Assembly (NCBI RefSeq): GCF_033807575.1
Contig: NC_084713.1
Coordinates: forward strand, 22,481,389-22,545,388
Direction of reading: 5' to 3'
DNA from: Cydia pomonella
Lineage: Eukaryota; Arthropoda; Insecta; Lepidoptera; Tortricidae
DNA length: 64,000 nucleotides
In this document: piece after piece, positions 42,358 through 52,830 of the stretch
How positions within the stretch are numbered: the first letter of the stretch is position 1
Layout: every line of letters starts with the position of its first letter
The notes under the pieces: generated by a model
The model's input: the letters and a program-made list of their open reading frames with translations, nothing else
What the model was told of the DNA's origin: nothing
Database searches by the model: none
Program-made: the position numbers and the translations under genes

Positions 42358-42988
42358 GTTGACGTAAGTGTCTGCATCAACTCGATATCATTCCCTCTCT
42401 ATCGCACATATATATCAGTGCGAGCGACATGCTAATGCCAACTCGTTGTATATAGCCGTGTAGGAGGCCAATTCCGATTTTCCAATTTGTTGAAATGTTG
42501 ACTTTGACACCGGTCCCAGTGAAGTTTTCGCGCATCAACAAGCATGGGCGATTAGCAAGGCTGTATAAGCATAATAAAATCAAAATCTCGACTAATTAAT
42601 AAATCAGAAGCAACCTTTAGGTCACAAATTGTTAATTTTAAACGTAATATTCCCATTCTATGCTCTGAGATTTCCATCTAACGTATTTAACGTTAAAAAT
42701 TTCTTGGTATAATATGATGAAGTCAATGTGATGAAGGCTACCAAATCTTTCAACCGTTTTCACGAAATTCGTGTTTACAAATTAAGTAATTGTCATGGTC
42801 TCAGTTTAAAATGAAAGAGGACGTTTTGATTAAGGTAACGCATCGTTAAAAAATAAAATCTAAAAATGCATCGCTTGCTTGCTTACTATTTACTTCGCGC
42901 GTAGTGAATTTGTCGTATGTGGCAAAACGGGTTTAACGGGTTTAAAGTAAAAAAAAAAACAAGAATTAATCGAAAAATCACAACTACA
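42358..42988. other. No gene recognised
   Basis: No supported ORF, RNA or repeat. Confidence 0.45.
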
Positions 42989-43179
42989 GTACCCCTAGTG
43001 TAAATTTAGTCGATAGCGAAACGTGACGTACGCGTTTGCGTTAAGTCTCATTTTGTATGGGTTTTTGAACAGCGCGCCAAGCGGGACGTTTTGGAAAGTC
43101 AAAAAGCTCATACAAAATGACACTTAACGCAAACGCGTACGTCACGTTTCGCTGTCGAAAATATTTACACTAGGGGTAC
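42989..43179. mobile_element. MITE-P, first of a tandem pair
   Basis: Complete palindromic copy, nearly identical to 31922-32112. Confidence 0.9.
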
Positions 43180-43371
43180 TGTACCCCTAGTGTAAATAAA
43201 TTCGATTTCGAAACGTGACGTACGCGTTTGCGTTTAGTCTCATTTTGTATTGGATTTAGAAAGAGCGCGCCAAGCGGGACGTTTTGGAAACTCAAAATCC
43301 TATACAAAATGAGACTTAACGCAAACGCGTTCGTCACGTTATGATGTCGATCAAATTTACACTACGGGTAC
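43180..43371. mobile_element. MITE-P, second and more diverged copy of the pair
   Basis: Begins within two bases of the end of the first copy. It differs in the interior (ATTGGATTTAGAAAGAGCGC) and at the right end (ACTACGGGTAC), so the pair was not made by a simple recent duplication. Confidence 0.85.
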
Positions 43372-43440
43372 TTAATTGAAGTGTTTGTTCACACTAATCT
43401 ACTTGGAACTTTTAAAAGTTTGAATCGGTCCAATTTGCCT

Positions 43441-43649
43441 GTACAGTCAGCATCAAAAGTAGCGGATCAAATAACGTTTCATAAGTATCATTCTGTAACG
43501 TGGTGTCTTTAATATAGAACAACTAATACTGTAAAAGATATACTTTCGAGCGCGAATTTTAACAATTTATCTATATTTGGAAAAGTTATTCTTAATATCA
43601 GATACTTTTAGCGCGTTGTTTCATCCGCTAGTTTTGATGCTGACTGTAC
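43441..43649. mobile_element. MITE-Y (TACAGTCAGCATCAAAA ends)
   Basis: GTACAGTCAGCATCAAAAGT and AGCGGATCAAATAACG at the left are inverted as CGTTGTTTCATCCGCTAG and TTTTGATGCTGACTGTAC at the right. Length is 209 bp, with a non-coding interior. Confidence 0.85.
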
Positions 43650-43688
43650 GATGAAAATGTTTGTTTAAATAGAGGTATGGTAATCCTT

Positions 43689-44052
43689 TGGACCCGGGTA
43701 CGTCCTTAAACTACGTCCAAAAGAGAGGTATGGGCAATGTGAATGTCATGTAATCGCGCCTTGTGTGGTAGGGCACAGCACAGCAGATGTCATTCCAGAT
43801 CTAGAGCAGAGCCCAACTGGGGAAGTAGCTCCACCTTACAGAAAACCGCAGCCAAATAACACTTGACCCTACTCATAGTGTTGTGTTCCTGCCGGTGAGT
43901 AAGGTTGCCAGAGCTCAACGAGGGGGATGGGGTTAGGGTCGGCAACGCGCATGTAACTTCTCTAGAGTTGCAGGTGTACATAGGCTACGGAGACTGCTTA
44001 CCATCAGGCAGGCCGTATGCTTGTTTGCCACCGACGTAGTATAAAAAAAAAT
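43689..44052 (+). mobile_element. Short retroposon family D, full copy
   Basis: GGACCCGGGTACGTCC to GTAGTATAAAAAAAA. An extra TGTAATCG at about 43748-43755 distinguishes it from the other copies. Confidence 0.85.
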
Positions 44053-44114
44053 TGATATGATTTTCTCTGCTATAAAAGTTAACCAATCGTGTAATAGTAA
44101 TATATTAGGTATTA

Positions 44115-44437
44115 GCGCTGGTGGCCTAGCGGTAAGAGCGTGCGACTTGCAATCCGGAGGTCGCGGGTTCAAACCCCGGCTCGTACCAATGAGTTTTTCG
44201 GAACTTATGTACGAAATATCATTTGATATTTACCAGTCGCTTTTCGGTGAAGGAAAACATCGTGAGGAAAACGGACTAATCCCAACAAGGCCTAGTTTAC
44301 CCTCTGGGTTGGAAGGGCAGATGGCAGTCGCTTTCGTAAAAATTAGTGCCTACGCCAAATCTTGGGATTAGTTGTCAAGCGGACCCCAGGCTCTCATGAG
44401 CCGTGGCAAAATGCCGGGACAACGCGAGGAAGAAAAG
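44115..44437 (+). mobile_element. SINE-B, full copy with target-site duplication
   Basis: tRNA-like head with box A TGGCCTAGCGG (44122) and box B GGTTCAAACCC (44166). The anticodon-like loop reads CTTGCAA, but the acceptor stem does not pair, so it is not a working tRNA. The body runs to GCCGGGACAACGCGAGGAAG and an A-rich end. ATTAGGTATTA at 44104-44114 and ATTAGGTACTA at 44438-44448 are the flanking duplication with one difference. Scraps of the family are at 168, 15997 and 18380. Confidence 0.88.
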
Positions 44438-44797
44438 ATTAGGTACTAATATTAGAATATGGCTCTGACTGCAAACTAAGTGTAGAACGGTCTTAAAATA
44501 CTCCTAGCAATAAAAGCGCTATTAATAATAGACGACGAATACGAATTGATTTTATACTACCAGCGCTAAAAATAACGGTATCTATTCGCACCACGTGCAA
44601 TGACACTAACAGTGCATCTTCATTATTGAAAAGTGATCGATTCAATATAGTCGCTATGTTTATGGGCTCAAAGTCGGCCAATTTTTGAATTTCGAAAATC
44701 TGTGGAAACGGCGAAATGCTACTTTTGAAATACGAGCGATAGGCAATGGGAGTTTAGTGGTATTGACCACTCGTTTTCAATTCTATTAGTAGATACA

Positions 44798-44988
44798 GTG
44801 CCCCTAGTGTAAATTTAGTCGATAGCGAAACGTAACGTATGCGTTTGCGTTAAGTCTCATTTTATATGGGTTTTTGAACAGCGCGCCAAGCGGGACGTTT
44901 TGGAAAGTCAAAAATCTCATACAAAATGACACCTAACGCAAACGCGTACGTAACGTTTCGCTGTCGAAAATATTTACACTAGGGGTAC
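44798..44988. mobile_element. MITE-P copy
   Basis: GTGCCCCTAGTGTAAATTTA to CACTAGGGGTAC; both arms are intact, with a few transitions. Confidence 0.9.
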
Positions 44989-45164
44989 TGTAGTGGAGAT
45001 AGTATTGAAGAGAGCCAGACGAAGTCGAGCGCTCAAAATTCAAAAACCGGTCAAGCGCGCGTTCGTTTTACTCGTGCACCGAGGGTTCCGTTCAAACTTT
45101 GAATTATCCCGTGTAACTATAAAGGCGAAAACATTTGATCAGAAGTAGGTGGGTGTACTAATTA

Positions 45165-45783
45165 CAGGACATTATTACACAAATTGACTAAGTCCCACAG
45201 TAAGCTCAATAAGGCTTGTGTTGAGGGTACTTAGACAACGATCTATATAATATATAAATATTTGGACCCGGGTATGTCCTTAAACTACGTACACAAGAGA
45301 GGTATGGGCATTGTGAATGTCATCTCGCTCTGTGTGGTAGGGCACAGCACAGCGGATGTCATTCCAGATCTAGAGCAGAGCCCAACTGGGGAAGTACCTC
45401 CACCTTACAGAAAATCGCAGCCAAATAACACTAGACCCTACTCATAGTGTTGTGTTCCTGCCGGTGAGTAAGGTTGCCAGAGCTCAACGAGGGTGGGAGG
45501 GGGTTAGGGTCGGCAAAGCGCATGTAACTCCTCTGGAGTTGCAGGCGTACATATGCTACGGATACTGCTTACCATCAGGCAGGCCGTATGCTTGTTTGCC
45601 ACCGACGTAGTTTAAAAAAAATATATATATATTTATAAATTCTTAAATACATAGAAAACACCCATGACTCAGGAACAAATATCCATGCTCATCACACGAA
45701 TAAATGCCCTTACCAGGATTTGAACCCGGGACCATCAGCTTCGTAGGCAGGGTCGCTACCCACTAGGCCAAACCGGTCGTCAG
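45165..45783 (-). mobile_element. SINE-A copy split by a family D retroposon
   Basis: The SINE 3' part is at 45165-45262 and its head at 45628-45783, with the box B and box A regions intact. The insert sits in the SINE's ATAAATATTT stretch. TA-rich sequence on both sides blurs the target duplication. Confidence 0.85.
45263..45618 (+). mobile_element. Short retroposon family D, nested in SINE-A
   Basis: GGACCCGGGTATGTCC to ACGTAGTTTAAAAAAAA. It is opposite in orientation to its host SINE. Confidence 0.85.
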
Positions 45784-45934
45784 TTTAACTCAACTAATTA
45801 TATTTGTGTACAGCGCCATGTATCGGCAAATGGTCTAACTGATTTGCGCGATATAATGCACGGTATATGTTGGTTTTTCGAAGATAAAACTCTATCATGT
45901 GATTCGATTTCAAAGATTCTTCTTTTTCTCAAAC

Positions 45935-46278
45935 TTTTAATGAATGAATGAATGAAAATCATTTATTTCGAGCTAAAAACTCATATAGTGTTAGTACATA
46001 CAACAATTATTATTTATCTACCTATATATCTAAGTTAGTACAATATAAACAAAACAATAAATACCTAAAACTACTTAACATAATCTATGTCGATGATGCG
46101 TTGGACCGTTGGGTTCATGCAGTTGGTTCCAACGCCTCATCAGTGGGCAGTCCACTCTGACGACAAATACGTTTAGGAGACTGTTGGTGCTACCCTGCAA
46201 CCTATGCAATAGGGATGCCGCTCTTTTACGCATAATAGCGTAAAAGTCATCCGTACGGGCATCGGCGAACATCCCTGA
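45935..46278 (-). mobile_element. 5'-truncated LINE with TTCA-type tail
   Basis: The minus strand encodes MFADARTDDFYAIMRKRAAS, LLHRLQGSTNSLL and a stop at 46075, a LINE C-terminal block. The tail on the plus strand is ATGAATGAATGAATG at 45940-45955. The other end abuts ATGCTTTA repeats at 46279-46305. Confidence 0.75.
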
Positions 46279-46399
46279 TGCTTTAATGCTTTAATGCTTT
46301 AATGCTGATGATTTAATGAAATGTTGACATGACTTACTTCAAATTAGGTCCACATATCAGGTGCGATGAGTGAAGATGATATGTAAAGGAATTTCATTT

Positions 46400-46830
46400 T
46401 TTTTTTTTTAAATAGCCTATCTTGTGTCCCACTGCTGGGCAAAGGCCTCCCCTTTTTTCCGCCACTCATCACGGTTTGAAGTATGTTCCCGCCAGTCTCT
46501 GCAAAAAGCGTCGAGGTCATCCCGCCATCTCTTTTTTGGTCTGCCTCTGCCCCGGCTAATCTGCGCTATCCATTCGGTAGCCAATTTGGCCCACCGATCC
46601 GGGTGCATACGGCAGACGTGTCCTGCCCAACCCCACTTAAGCTTAGCGGCCTTAACACCCACATCTATAATACCAGTTCTGGAGCGCAGTTCGGTGTTCC
46701 TAACTCGATCGGTTCTCCGAACTCCTAGTATGCTGCGCTCCATTGCTCGCTGGCAAATCTTGAGGCGGGACTTCTGGGCTTCCGTTAATGACCAAGATTG
46801 GGCGCCGTAGGTTAGGATACACAGGACTTC
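46400..46830 (-). mobile_element. RTE-type LINE C-terminus
   Basis: A single open minus-strand frame from about 46820 to 46417 reads CILTYGAQSWSLTEAQKSRL, AMERSILGVRRTDRVRN, LKWGWAGHVCRMHPDRWAK, GRGRPKKRWRDDLD and ends FAQQWDTR. The W-x-GH-x-RM and GRP-x-RW-D-D motifs are those of RTE-like LINE ends. An A/T-rich tail lies at 46398-46411. It has no stop, so it is relatively recent. Confidence 0.85.
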
Positions 46831-46835
46831 AAAGG

Positions 46836-46998
46836 GGAATAAAAATTTGATTATTTTTGCACTAAGTACGACGCACGGTTTAGGAGATACAGCCCAATAA
46901 AGTTTTTTTTTCAGTCAGTCATGAAATCTTTATAGGGCTGTATCTCCTAAACCATGCATCGTATCGTAAAAATAATTACATTTTTGTTCCCCTTCAAT
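46836..46998. mobile_element. Palindromic MITE with ~60-bp arms
   Basis: GGGGAATAAAAATTTGATTA and GGTTTAGGAGATACAGCCC at the left mirror GGGCTGTATCTCCTAAACC and TTACATTTTTGTTCCCC at the right around a ~35-base loop. It begins where the RTE fragment ends. Confidence 0.85.
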
Positions 46999-47139
46999 AC
47001 CCCACGCATTGACCTATCACATTAGGACATGAAACAATCATCATCATCATTCTTTTTTTTTAATTATGTCATTGCAAGTTTGAGAAAAGCACTATACAAA
47101 TCTCGGCGAGAAACGGGATTGCCGGCCGTATCCGACCAC

Positions 47140-47297
47140 CGACCAACCAATGTCACTTTGACATTACAAATATCATAGATAGATCTTACTGGGATCACAG
47201 CGGAACGGAAATAAAGGTCAATTTTGACATGTCGTTCAATTATTGATATTTTAAAGATCTTAAACGTGTCTTCATCATTCTTCGAATCGGGTCGTGA
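47140..47297. mobile_element. MITE-R fragment
   Basis: GATAGATCTTACTGGGATCA, TTTTGACATGTCGTTCAATT and CATTCTTCGAATCGGGTCGT correspond to part of the element at 35450 in inverted order. Confidence 0.7.
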
Positions 47298-47427
47298 GTA
47301 TGCCAGATTTCAAATCGATAGCTTAAGTAGTTCTCGAGGCATTTAGCCATGTGACAGACAGATGGATGGACAGAGTCGCACCATAAGGGCTCCTTTTGTA
47401 CCTTTTTTGGTACGGAACCCTAAAAAT
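47298..47427 (+). mobile_element. End of a GGTTCCGTA-type element
   Basis: GACAGACAGATGGATGGACA followed by TTGGTACGGAACCCTAAAAA is the terminal layout of the V/V2/W repeat group. Only ~130 bp remains. Confidence 0.5.
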
Positions 47428-48850
47428 CGGCCCCCAGGTCAAAAACATACACATTACTCACACATAACACACATCTCACATTAGCTCATAATTATTTTGT
47501 CTGTACTCATTCTCTACGGGTGCCTTCTTCCATACAATCAAATGGGCTGGGGCTAAATTATAGGCACACCCGGTGCAAGTAGCGGACTTCACTTTTTAAA
47601 ATTTCATCGTGAATGTATTAGGTTTCTTCCTGATGTCTTCACAGAAAGGTTTTTCACAATTAGATATTTTTATTTATTGTTTTTCAGGACCTGATATAAA
47701 GTGTTTTTGAAGCTTCGATTTAATTGAAACAACACTAAATCAAGAAACAAATAAAATGAAATTACCTCCAACGTTTTGAACGCGACATTGCGCTTGTAGT
47801 CCCGGAGAACTGGCTAAAGTAGTCATCAATATCTTCTATCGCGCGAGTTTTTCGAACTATCCGCACACTTTCTTTATCAACTTGAGTACTAATAATATCA
47901 GTAGTTCCTAAGGCTTATGAATTAAATTTTTGAATCCACATATTTCATTCTTATAGATTTTTGTAATTAAATTCGTATTTGTTTATATTGTTGCTGTATG
48001 TTGTGAAATAAACAAATCTTAAATCTAAGTGTAACACTAGGCACACAACACTCAAACCACCTTCTAATGTGGAATATTCGTTGACTGCATTTAGGTACTA
48101 ATGACTGGAACCATTACCATCCATCATTAGTAGAACATTAGTTGGTATGGCCTCAATGTTAGTTTCAACTTATTGGCTATTGCTTCTGCCCGCGACTTTG
48201 CGTGAAATAATGATGAAGATTGATAAACACTACTTAGTATCCTTTGTCATCGGCCTAAAACTATCTCCATGACAAATTATCGTTAAAATTATACCTAAAA
48301 ATTATATTTTAACTTGCCCTAGTTCCTAAGAGCAGGAAGAAATAAAGCATATATTGATCTTTTAGGAAATAGAATATATTGTCTGATGCCGTTTAGTAGT
48401 TTTAATGTCTACCGTTCTCCAATTCTTTCTCAATTGCTCAAAGGTTAACTGGAAGAGATTCCGAAAAGGGATAAGTTCGCCTTTGTACAAATGATGTGTT
48501 TTTTCCTGTTATATGTTTCGTTCTGTGAAATAAAGTGTTTTACTACTACTACTACTGGAATCTGGGGAACCAAAACTTTCTCGCATGATCTCGTGGCTAC
48601 CGGGCTAGAACAGCTTTGATTGGCTTTAGGAACAATCGTCCAAAGGGGCGTCGCGTCGCCTGAGACACAAAATAAAAAAATAAACAGAAGGTCCATTCTC
48701 GCCGTTCTTGAAAATACATTCCTAAACTTGCCCGACTCACTAGGGTTGCTTCTGTATTAATTTCGAATTTTAAAAAGGAGTAGGTAATGTAAGTTTACAG
48801 ACATACATACATCGATTCGTTTATACATACATCTTATCATGTTTACATTC
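47428..48850. other. Intergenic; one possible isolated exon
   Basis: Mostly AT-rich sequence with no repeat recognised apart from a CTACTACTACTACTGG run at about 48542. A 48-bp minus-strand block at 47766-47813 has exon-like borders and is listed separately. Confidence 0.4.
47766..47813 (-). CDS. Candidate isolated 16-codon exon (unproven)
   Basis: On the minus strand ACTTTAG precedes a 48-base block reading PVLRDYKRNVAFKTLE, followed by GTAATT. Both borders fit splice consensus, the phase is 0, and the block is GC-richer than its flanks. No partner exon was found within the window and the peptide matches no family I recognise. It may belong to a gene reaching beyond the window or be chance. 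Confidence 0.2.
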
Positions 48851-48854
48851 CTTA

Positions 48855-49090
48855 GAGACTGCATTTTGACGTACATGACAGTATGTACCTACGTAACGGC
48901 GGGGACGTCAAGTGAGCAACGCGCGCACAGCTCGACTAAGCTCTGCCCGAGAGTGCCCGAGAACGCCTGTAAATGTAACGTCTGTGTGCGTAAATGTCAC
49001 GTCTCGCGTCTGTGCGTGCGGCGAAAATGGCACTTTGTACTGATCGAACTCTCTGGTCCGGCGCGCGCCGCCGCTATTTACTTTGTGACA
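48855..49090. other. CpG-rich islet, possible promoter or first exon
   Basis: CpG-dense sequence (GCAACGCGCGCACAGCTCGA, GTCCGGCGCGCGCCGCCGCT) in AT-rich surroundings. A plus-strand frame of 113 codons (48839-49180) crosses it, rich in Cys and Arg as the composition would produce. I see no TATA box or domain. A house-keeping-type promoter is possible. Confidence 0.3.
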
Positions 49091-49290
49091 AAAGTAAATA
49101 CTGCTCCATACATTTCTGCACTTATGTACCTACTTAAACTGAAGTTTTATCCTAAAACAATTAGATCGAGCCGTGTCTAAGGTCGATTCAGTAAACAAAA
49201 AAAAGTATGTACAGTAGTAAAAGTGAAGTAATAGTTCTAATACTCGTACCCTGTTAACGTGAAGTGTTTAAGTGCGCATTTGGAACAGCA

Positions 49291-49415
49291 GGGCCCCATT
49301 TCTCTAATATTATTAGACTAATAATATTAGTCCACGAACTGTCAAGTCGTATTGGTTACTATGACAACACACTAATAATATTAGAGTAATACCGTACGAG
49401 AAATGGGCCCCTGGT
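49291..49415. mobile_element. Small MITE (GGGGCCCATTTCT ends)
   Basis: GGGCCCCATTTCTCTAATAT at the left pairs with GAGAAATGGGCCCC at the right. The interior carries several inverted TAATATTAG blocks. About 122 bp. Confidence 0.8.
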
Positions 49416-49464
49416 CCAAAACTCCAAACAAATAATTAGCAGATCAAGGTGAGCTATTTTTTTT

Positions 49465-49990
49465 TTTATGGAGGATAGGTAGGCGTTTGGCCACGATCAC
49501 ACCTGATGGTAAGTGATGATGCGGCCTACGGTGGAACACGCTTACCTATGAGATACCTATTTACTCTAGCCTTGAAGAGATTCAGATTGTACTCATACGG
49601 AAACACAGACTCGGGCAGGGCTTGGCAGTTCGCATAAGGAATGTTGAAGCGAAACGCTTCGTGCGTATTTGTGGAATACCTACCATGAAGCGATGCCGAA
49701 GTGCCGGTTGTCTGGTAGTCCGATGATTAAATGGGGACGGAGGAATAAGGTTGTGCAATTCCTCAGCACACTCTCCGAAATGTATCCTATAAAAAATCGT
49801 TAGGCTGGCAACCTTGCGACGATGCTCCAGACTTTGAAGTCGAGCATTCGTCAGATCGTCGTCATTAATAATTCTCTTGGCTCTCCTCTCGACTGACTCG
49901 AGCGCCTCAAGCTGGCTGAACCATCCCACAGATGTGAACAGTATTCCACACACGATCGGACTTGTGCTTGGTAAAGGGTTTAAATTGTGA
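49465..49990 (-). mobile_element. 5'-truncated LINE, RT C-terminus
   Basis: The minus strand encodes LEALESVERRAKRIINDDDL, EHRRKVASLTIFYRIHFGEC and AEELHNLIPPSPFNHRTTRQ. The layout parallels the LINE at 19800 (RRAVRIVDD, DFASLCVFYRLYNG, YHRTARR), so both belong to one clade. A frameshift near 49640 displaces the last residues. The 3' region includes CACACCTGATGGTAAG and an A-rich end at about 49465. Confidence 0.8.
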
Positions 49991-52750
49991 ATAGATATCC
50001 AAGTATTATATTATTACGCCATCACAATACATAGCATAATAGATTAGGGGGAGGGGGGGTCGGAACGGGACCCCCATTTTCCGGGCAATCTCACAAAGTG
50101 GCGGAATGAGCGGATTGTCTTCGGGATTTCTGCATGTTTTATTATCGTATTTTCAAGAGCAAAAGGGATTGTTTCAGTATTCGAATTATTAACATATATT
50201 CAATTCGATATTATTTCTTGACGGGGTATTTCAATGATTGCTGTGCAAATTCTCAAAAATATATATTTTTCATATCGTGAGAAAGAAGTCATAATGCATA
50301 ACTGTAAAACGAAATTTAACACTTTGATGAAATCTTGTAATCCTTCCATGTTATGTTGTATATCCTAGTTAGGCTGGAATGTTGCAGATGTCCATGAGCA
50401 ATGGTAATTGCTTAGCATTCGTCTGCTCGTTTGCCTCGTATATCATAAAAAGGCGGTTTTAAGTGCTACCGACAAGGGGCAAAACCGCAGGAAACCGATA
50501 CAAATTATATATTTTTTCTCAACATGTTGGACAGACGTGAATTGATGGTTCAAGAGTTCGACACGGATGTTTCGACATATATTTTCACTAATACAAGACG
50601 TTTTCTTCGACATAAAACCGTTCTCTGCGAGGTATAAATGGGTCAAATACATTTTAGAACAAGGTCACTTCTGTGGACAAAGTAATCAAAGTTAACGACT
50701 CTGGTACATATATATCCCGTTTTTCTTATTTGAGTCTCAAGTACAAAAAAAATGTATCCCGCCTGTAAAAGTGCCGTGTAAAAAATGCTTTAGGTTCCCT
50801 TAATTTTGCGATGTCTACAGAAAAGACGCGAACGAGTTCGCTAAAAAAATGTGTATGACCCGAATAGGTCATACTAAAGATTTTCGTATAATTTTACAAT
50901 GTATGAAAATGACCAATTTTTTTTTCTTTTTCATACCTTTATTCGTATCAATACTACTGCCGTATAATCATTATTTCACAAAAAATCTCGATGCGAACAG
51001 AAAACCAATAAAAAATTATCAAATTACTGTCTGACCAAATTTCTCCATAGTAATTTGTATGGGAATTTTAGTTGCAAGTCGGCACAGGTTCCTGTTACAG
51101 GAACGACCTGAAATTTATTTTCAGTGTGTTTTGGGATATTTTTGAAAATCTGATTAAAATTTCTGAAAATCGTTAAATAAGATACACCCTAAGGTACACC
51201 CTAATAACCCCGAAATTGAGACAAAAAGCTATAGGTCCATAAAGACCAAAACTCGTCTCGACTCGAAAGACGAGAATTTAATTTTTTTAATAATGTGTCA
51301 TTTTATCATACGTCATCCCATTCAAACGTAGTCACGGGCAGAAACTACAACGAGCAAAATAAGCTTTTTCAAAAAATCCTACCTTTTTTTTAGAATGCTA
51401 CATTAGGACTTAACGGCCAACGGCAATAGGCAATGTAACCTGCCTACCTTAAACATAAAGGTGTGTCAAAAAGCATTCCCTACCCTTTTCAAATATACCA
51501 AAATTGAGTCTTATGGAAGTTCAAATAGTGTTTATATTCCTTGTTACCTATGACATCAATATTACGGGAATCACACACATTATTGTTAGTTTTATGTCGA
51601 CATCTTAGCATGGATATCTAGCGTCCCCTAGGGGCCCGTTGAACTTTTTATGTACGCGATCAAATTTAGGTCGACACGGATCTTTGACTATTATTAAATA
51701 AAACCCTAGCTGGGTATTGAAAGGACCCGAGAAAATTGTTCAAATATAACTAACTGGGATGGTGTGGAAGTGATGGCCTTAATTTGATTGAAGTGAATTC
51801 AAACGCGGAACAAGTTCCAAATTCAATTTTTTTTTCTACTACTCTACTATTATCTGTCATTTATACATTGAAGAACACTAACATAAGAACATACATACGG
51901 TTAATAGGTTAGATTTGAAGAAGGCATATACGCACACTACCATTCTTATACAACGGTTGCATAAAATACTATAATGGCTAGGCTGGTACATCTGTTAAAG
52001 CATAGCTCCAGGTGATAATTGAGTAAAAGAAGAATACCTGAATTTCTAAATGATATTACAGTACAGATTCTGGGTAGTTAAGGGTGCATAGCCAAGAATC
52101 ACCTTGTCAAATCGCTTGCGCTACGACAATATACGTCATTAGCATCACGTATATTTAAAAAGTTAAAATAAAATTACTACATTTTCTGTGGGAATGTTCT
52201 GTGGTGGGTCTATGGACAGGCTTGTTTTGGTTTTATGTGTGAAATCATTTATTAACAAGGGTACTACAGCGACTAAACTAAACTAATAACTAGCTTAAAC
52301 TTAGCAGTTATTTTAATTTACAACGTTAATGTTAGCTTGAATTACATAATACAATGACCTGTGATCAATAACAGTATGTGTTAACCACTCGGAAGTTTAA
52401 GTTTTAACATACCAAGGTTTCAATATACATACGTATGCAAAGCGGCTATAATTATTAATATTTATTATACCTACTAGTTGATGGAGGGTAAATTAAGTTT
52501 TTTCTGTCAACAAACTGTACTGCAGTTTGGCAGATTACTAGTTTAAGGCTTTTTGTAATCTTCTTTTGATTCAAATAAATTAAAAACGAAACGCTTTGTG
52601 TATCTCTATCACTCTTCCATATTAGTGCGACAGTGACAGTTGCATTTCATTCGATTTCCATTTCCAAATTCAATTTACAAAGTTCAATTCATCATTAATT
52701 TCATCTAGGCAATTGATAGTGACAGCGCCCAGCCAGCCAGCCAGTGTTGA
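49991..52750. other. No gene recognised
   Basis: About 2.8 kb of largely unique AT-rich DNA. Short ORFs (50443, 50849) show no family similarity. A G-rich patch lies at 50049-50100. Confidence 0.45.
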
Positions 52751-52751
52751 T

Positions 52752-52830
52752 AATAATAAGACGTAATTAGAGTGACAGAGAAAAATGGCCGCAATTGACG
52801 AACTTCGATTTTCGGTTATAGCCCAGATGT
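52752..52830. mobile_element. MITE-Q half
   Basis: AATAAGACGTAATTAGAGTG, then AACTTCGATTTTCGGTTATA GCCC: the right half of the element seen at 24773. Confidence 0.75.

Noticed and set aside
42078..42435. ORFs of 88 and 100 codons on opposite strands
   Set aside because: Within and around a small inverted-repeat element; low-complexity coding signal.
44115..44187. tRNA gene (Ala-like anticodon loop)
   Set aside because: Boxes A and B and an anticodon-like loop are present, but the acceptor stem does not pair and a SINE body with flanking target duplications follows. It is a SINE head.
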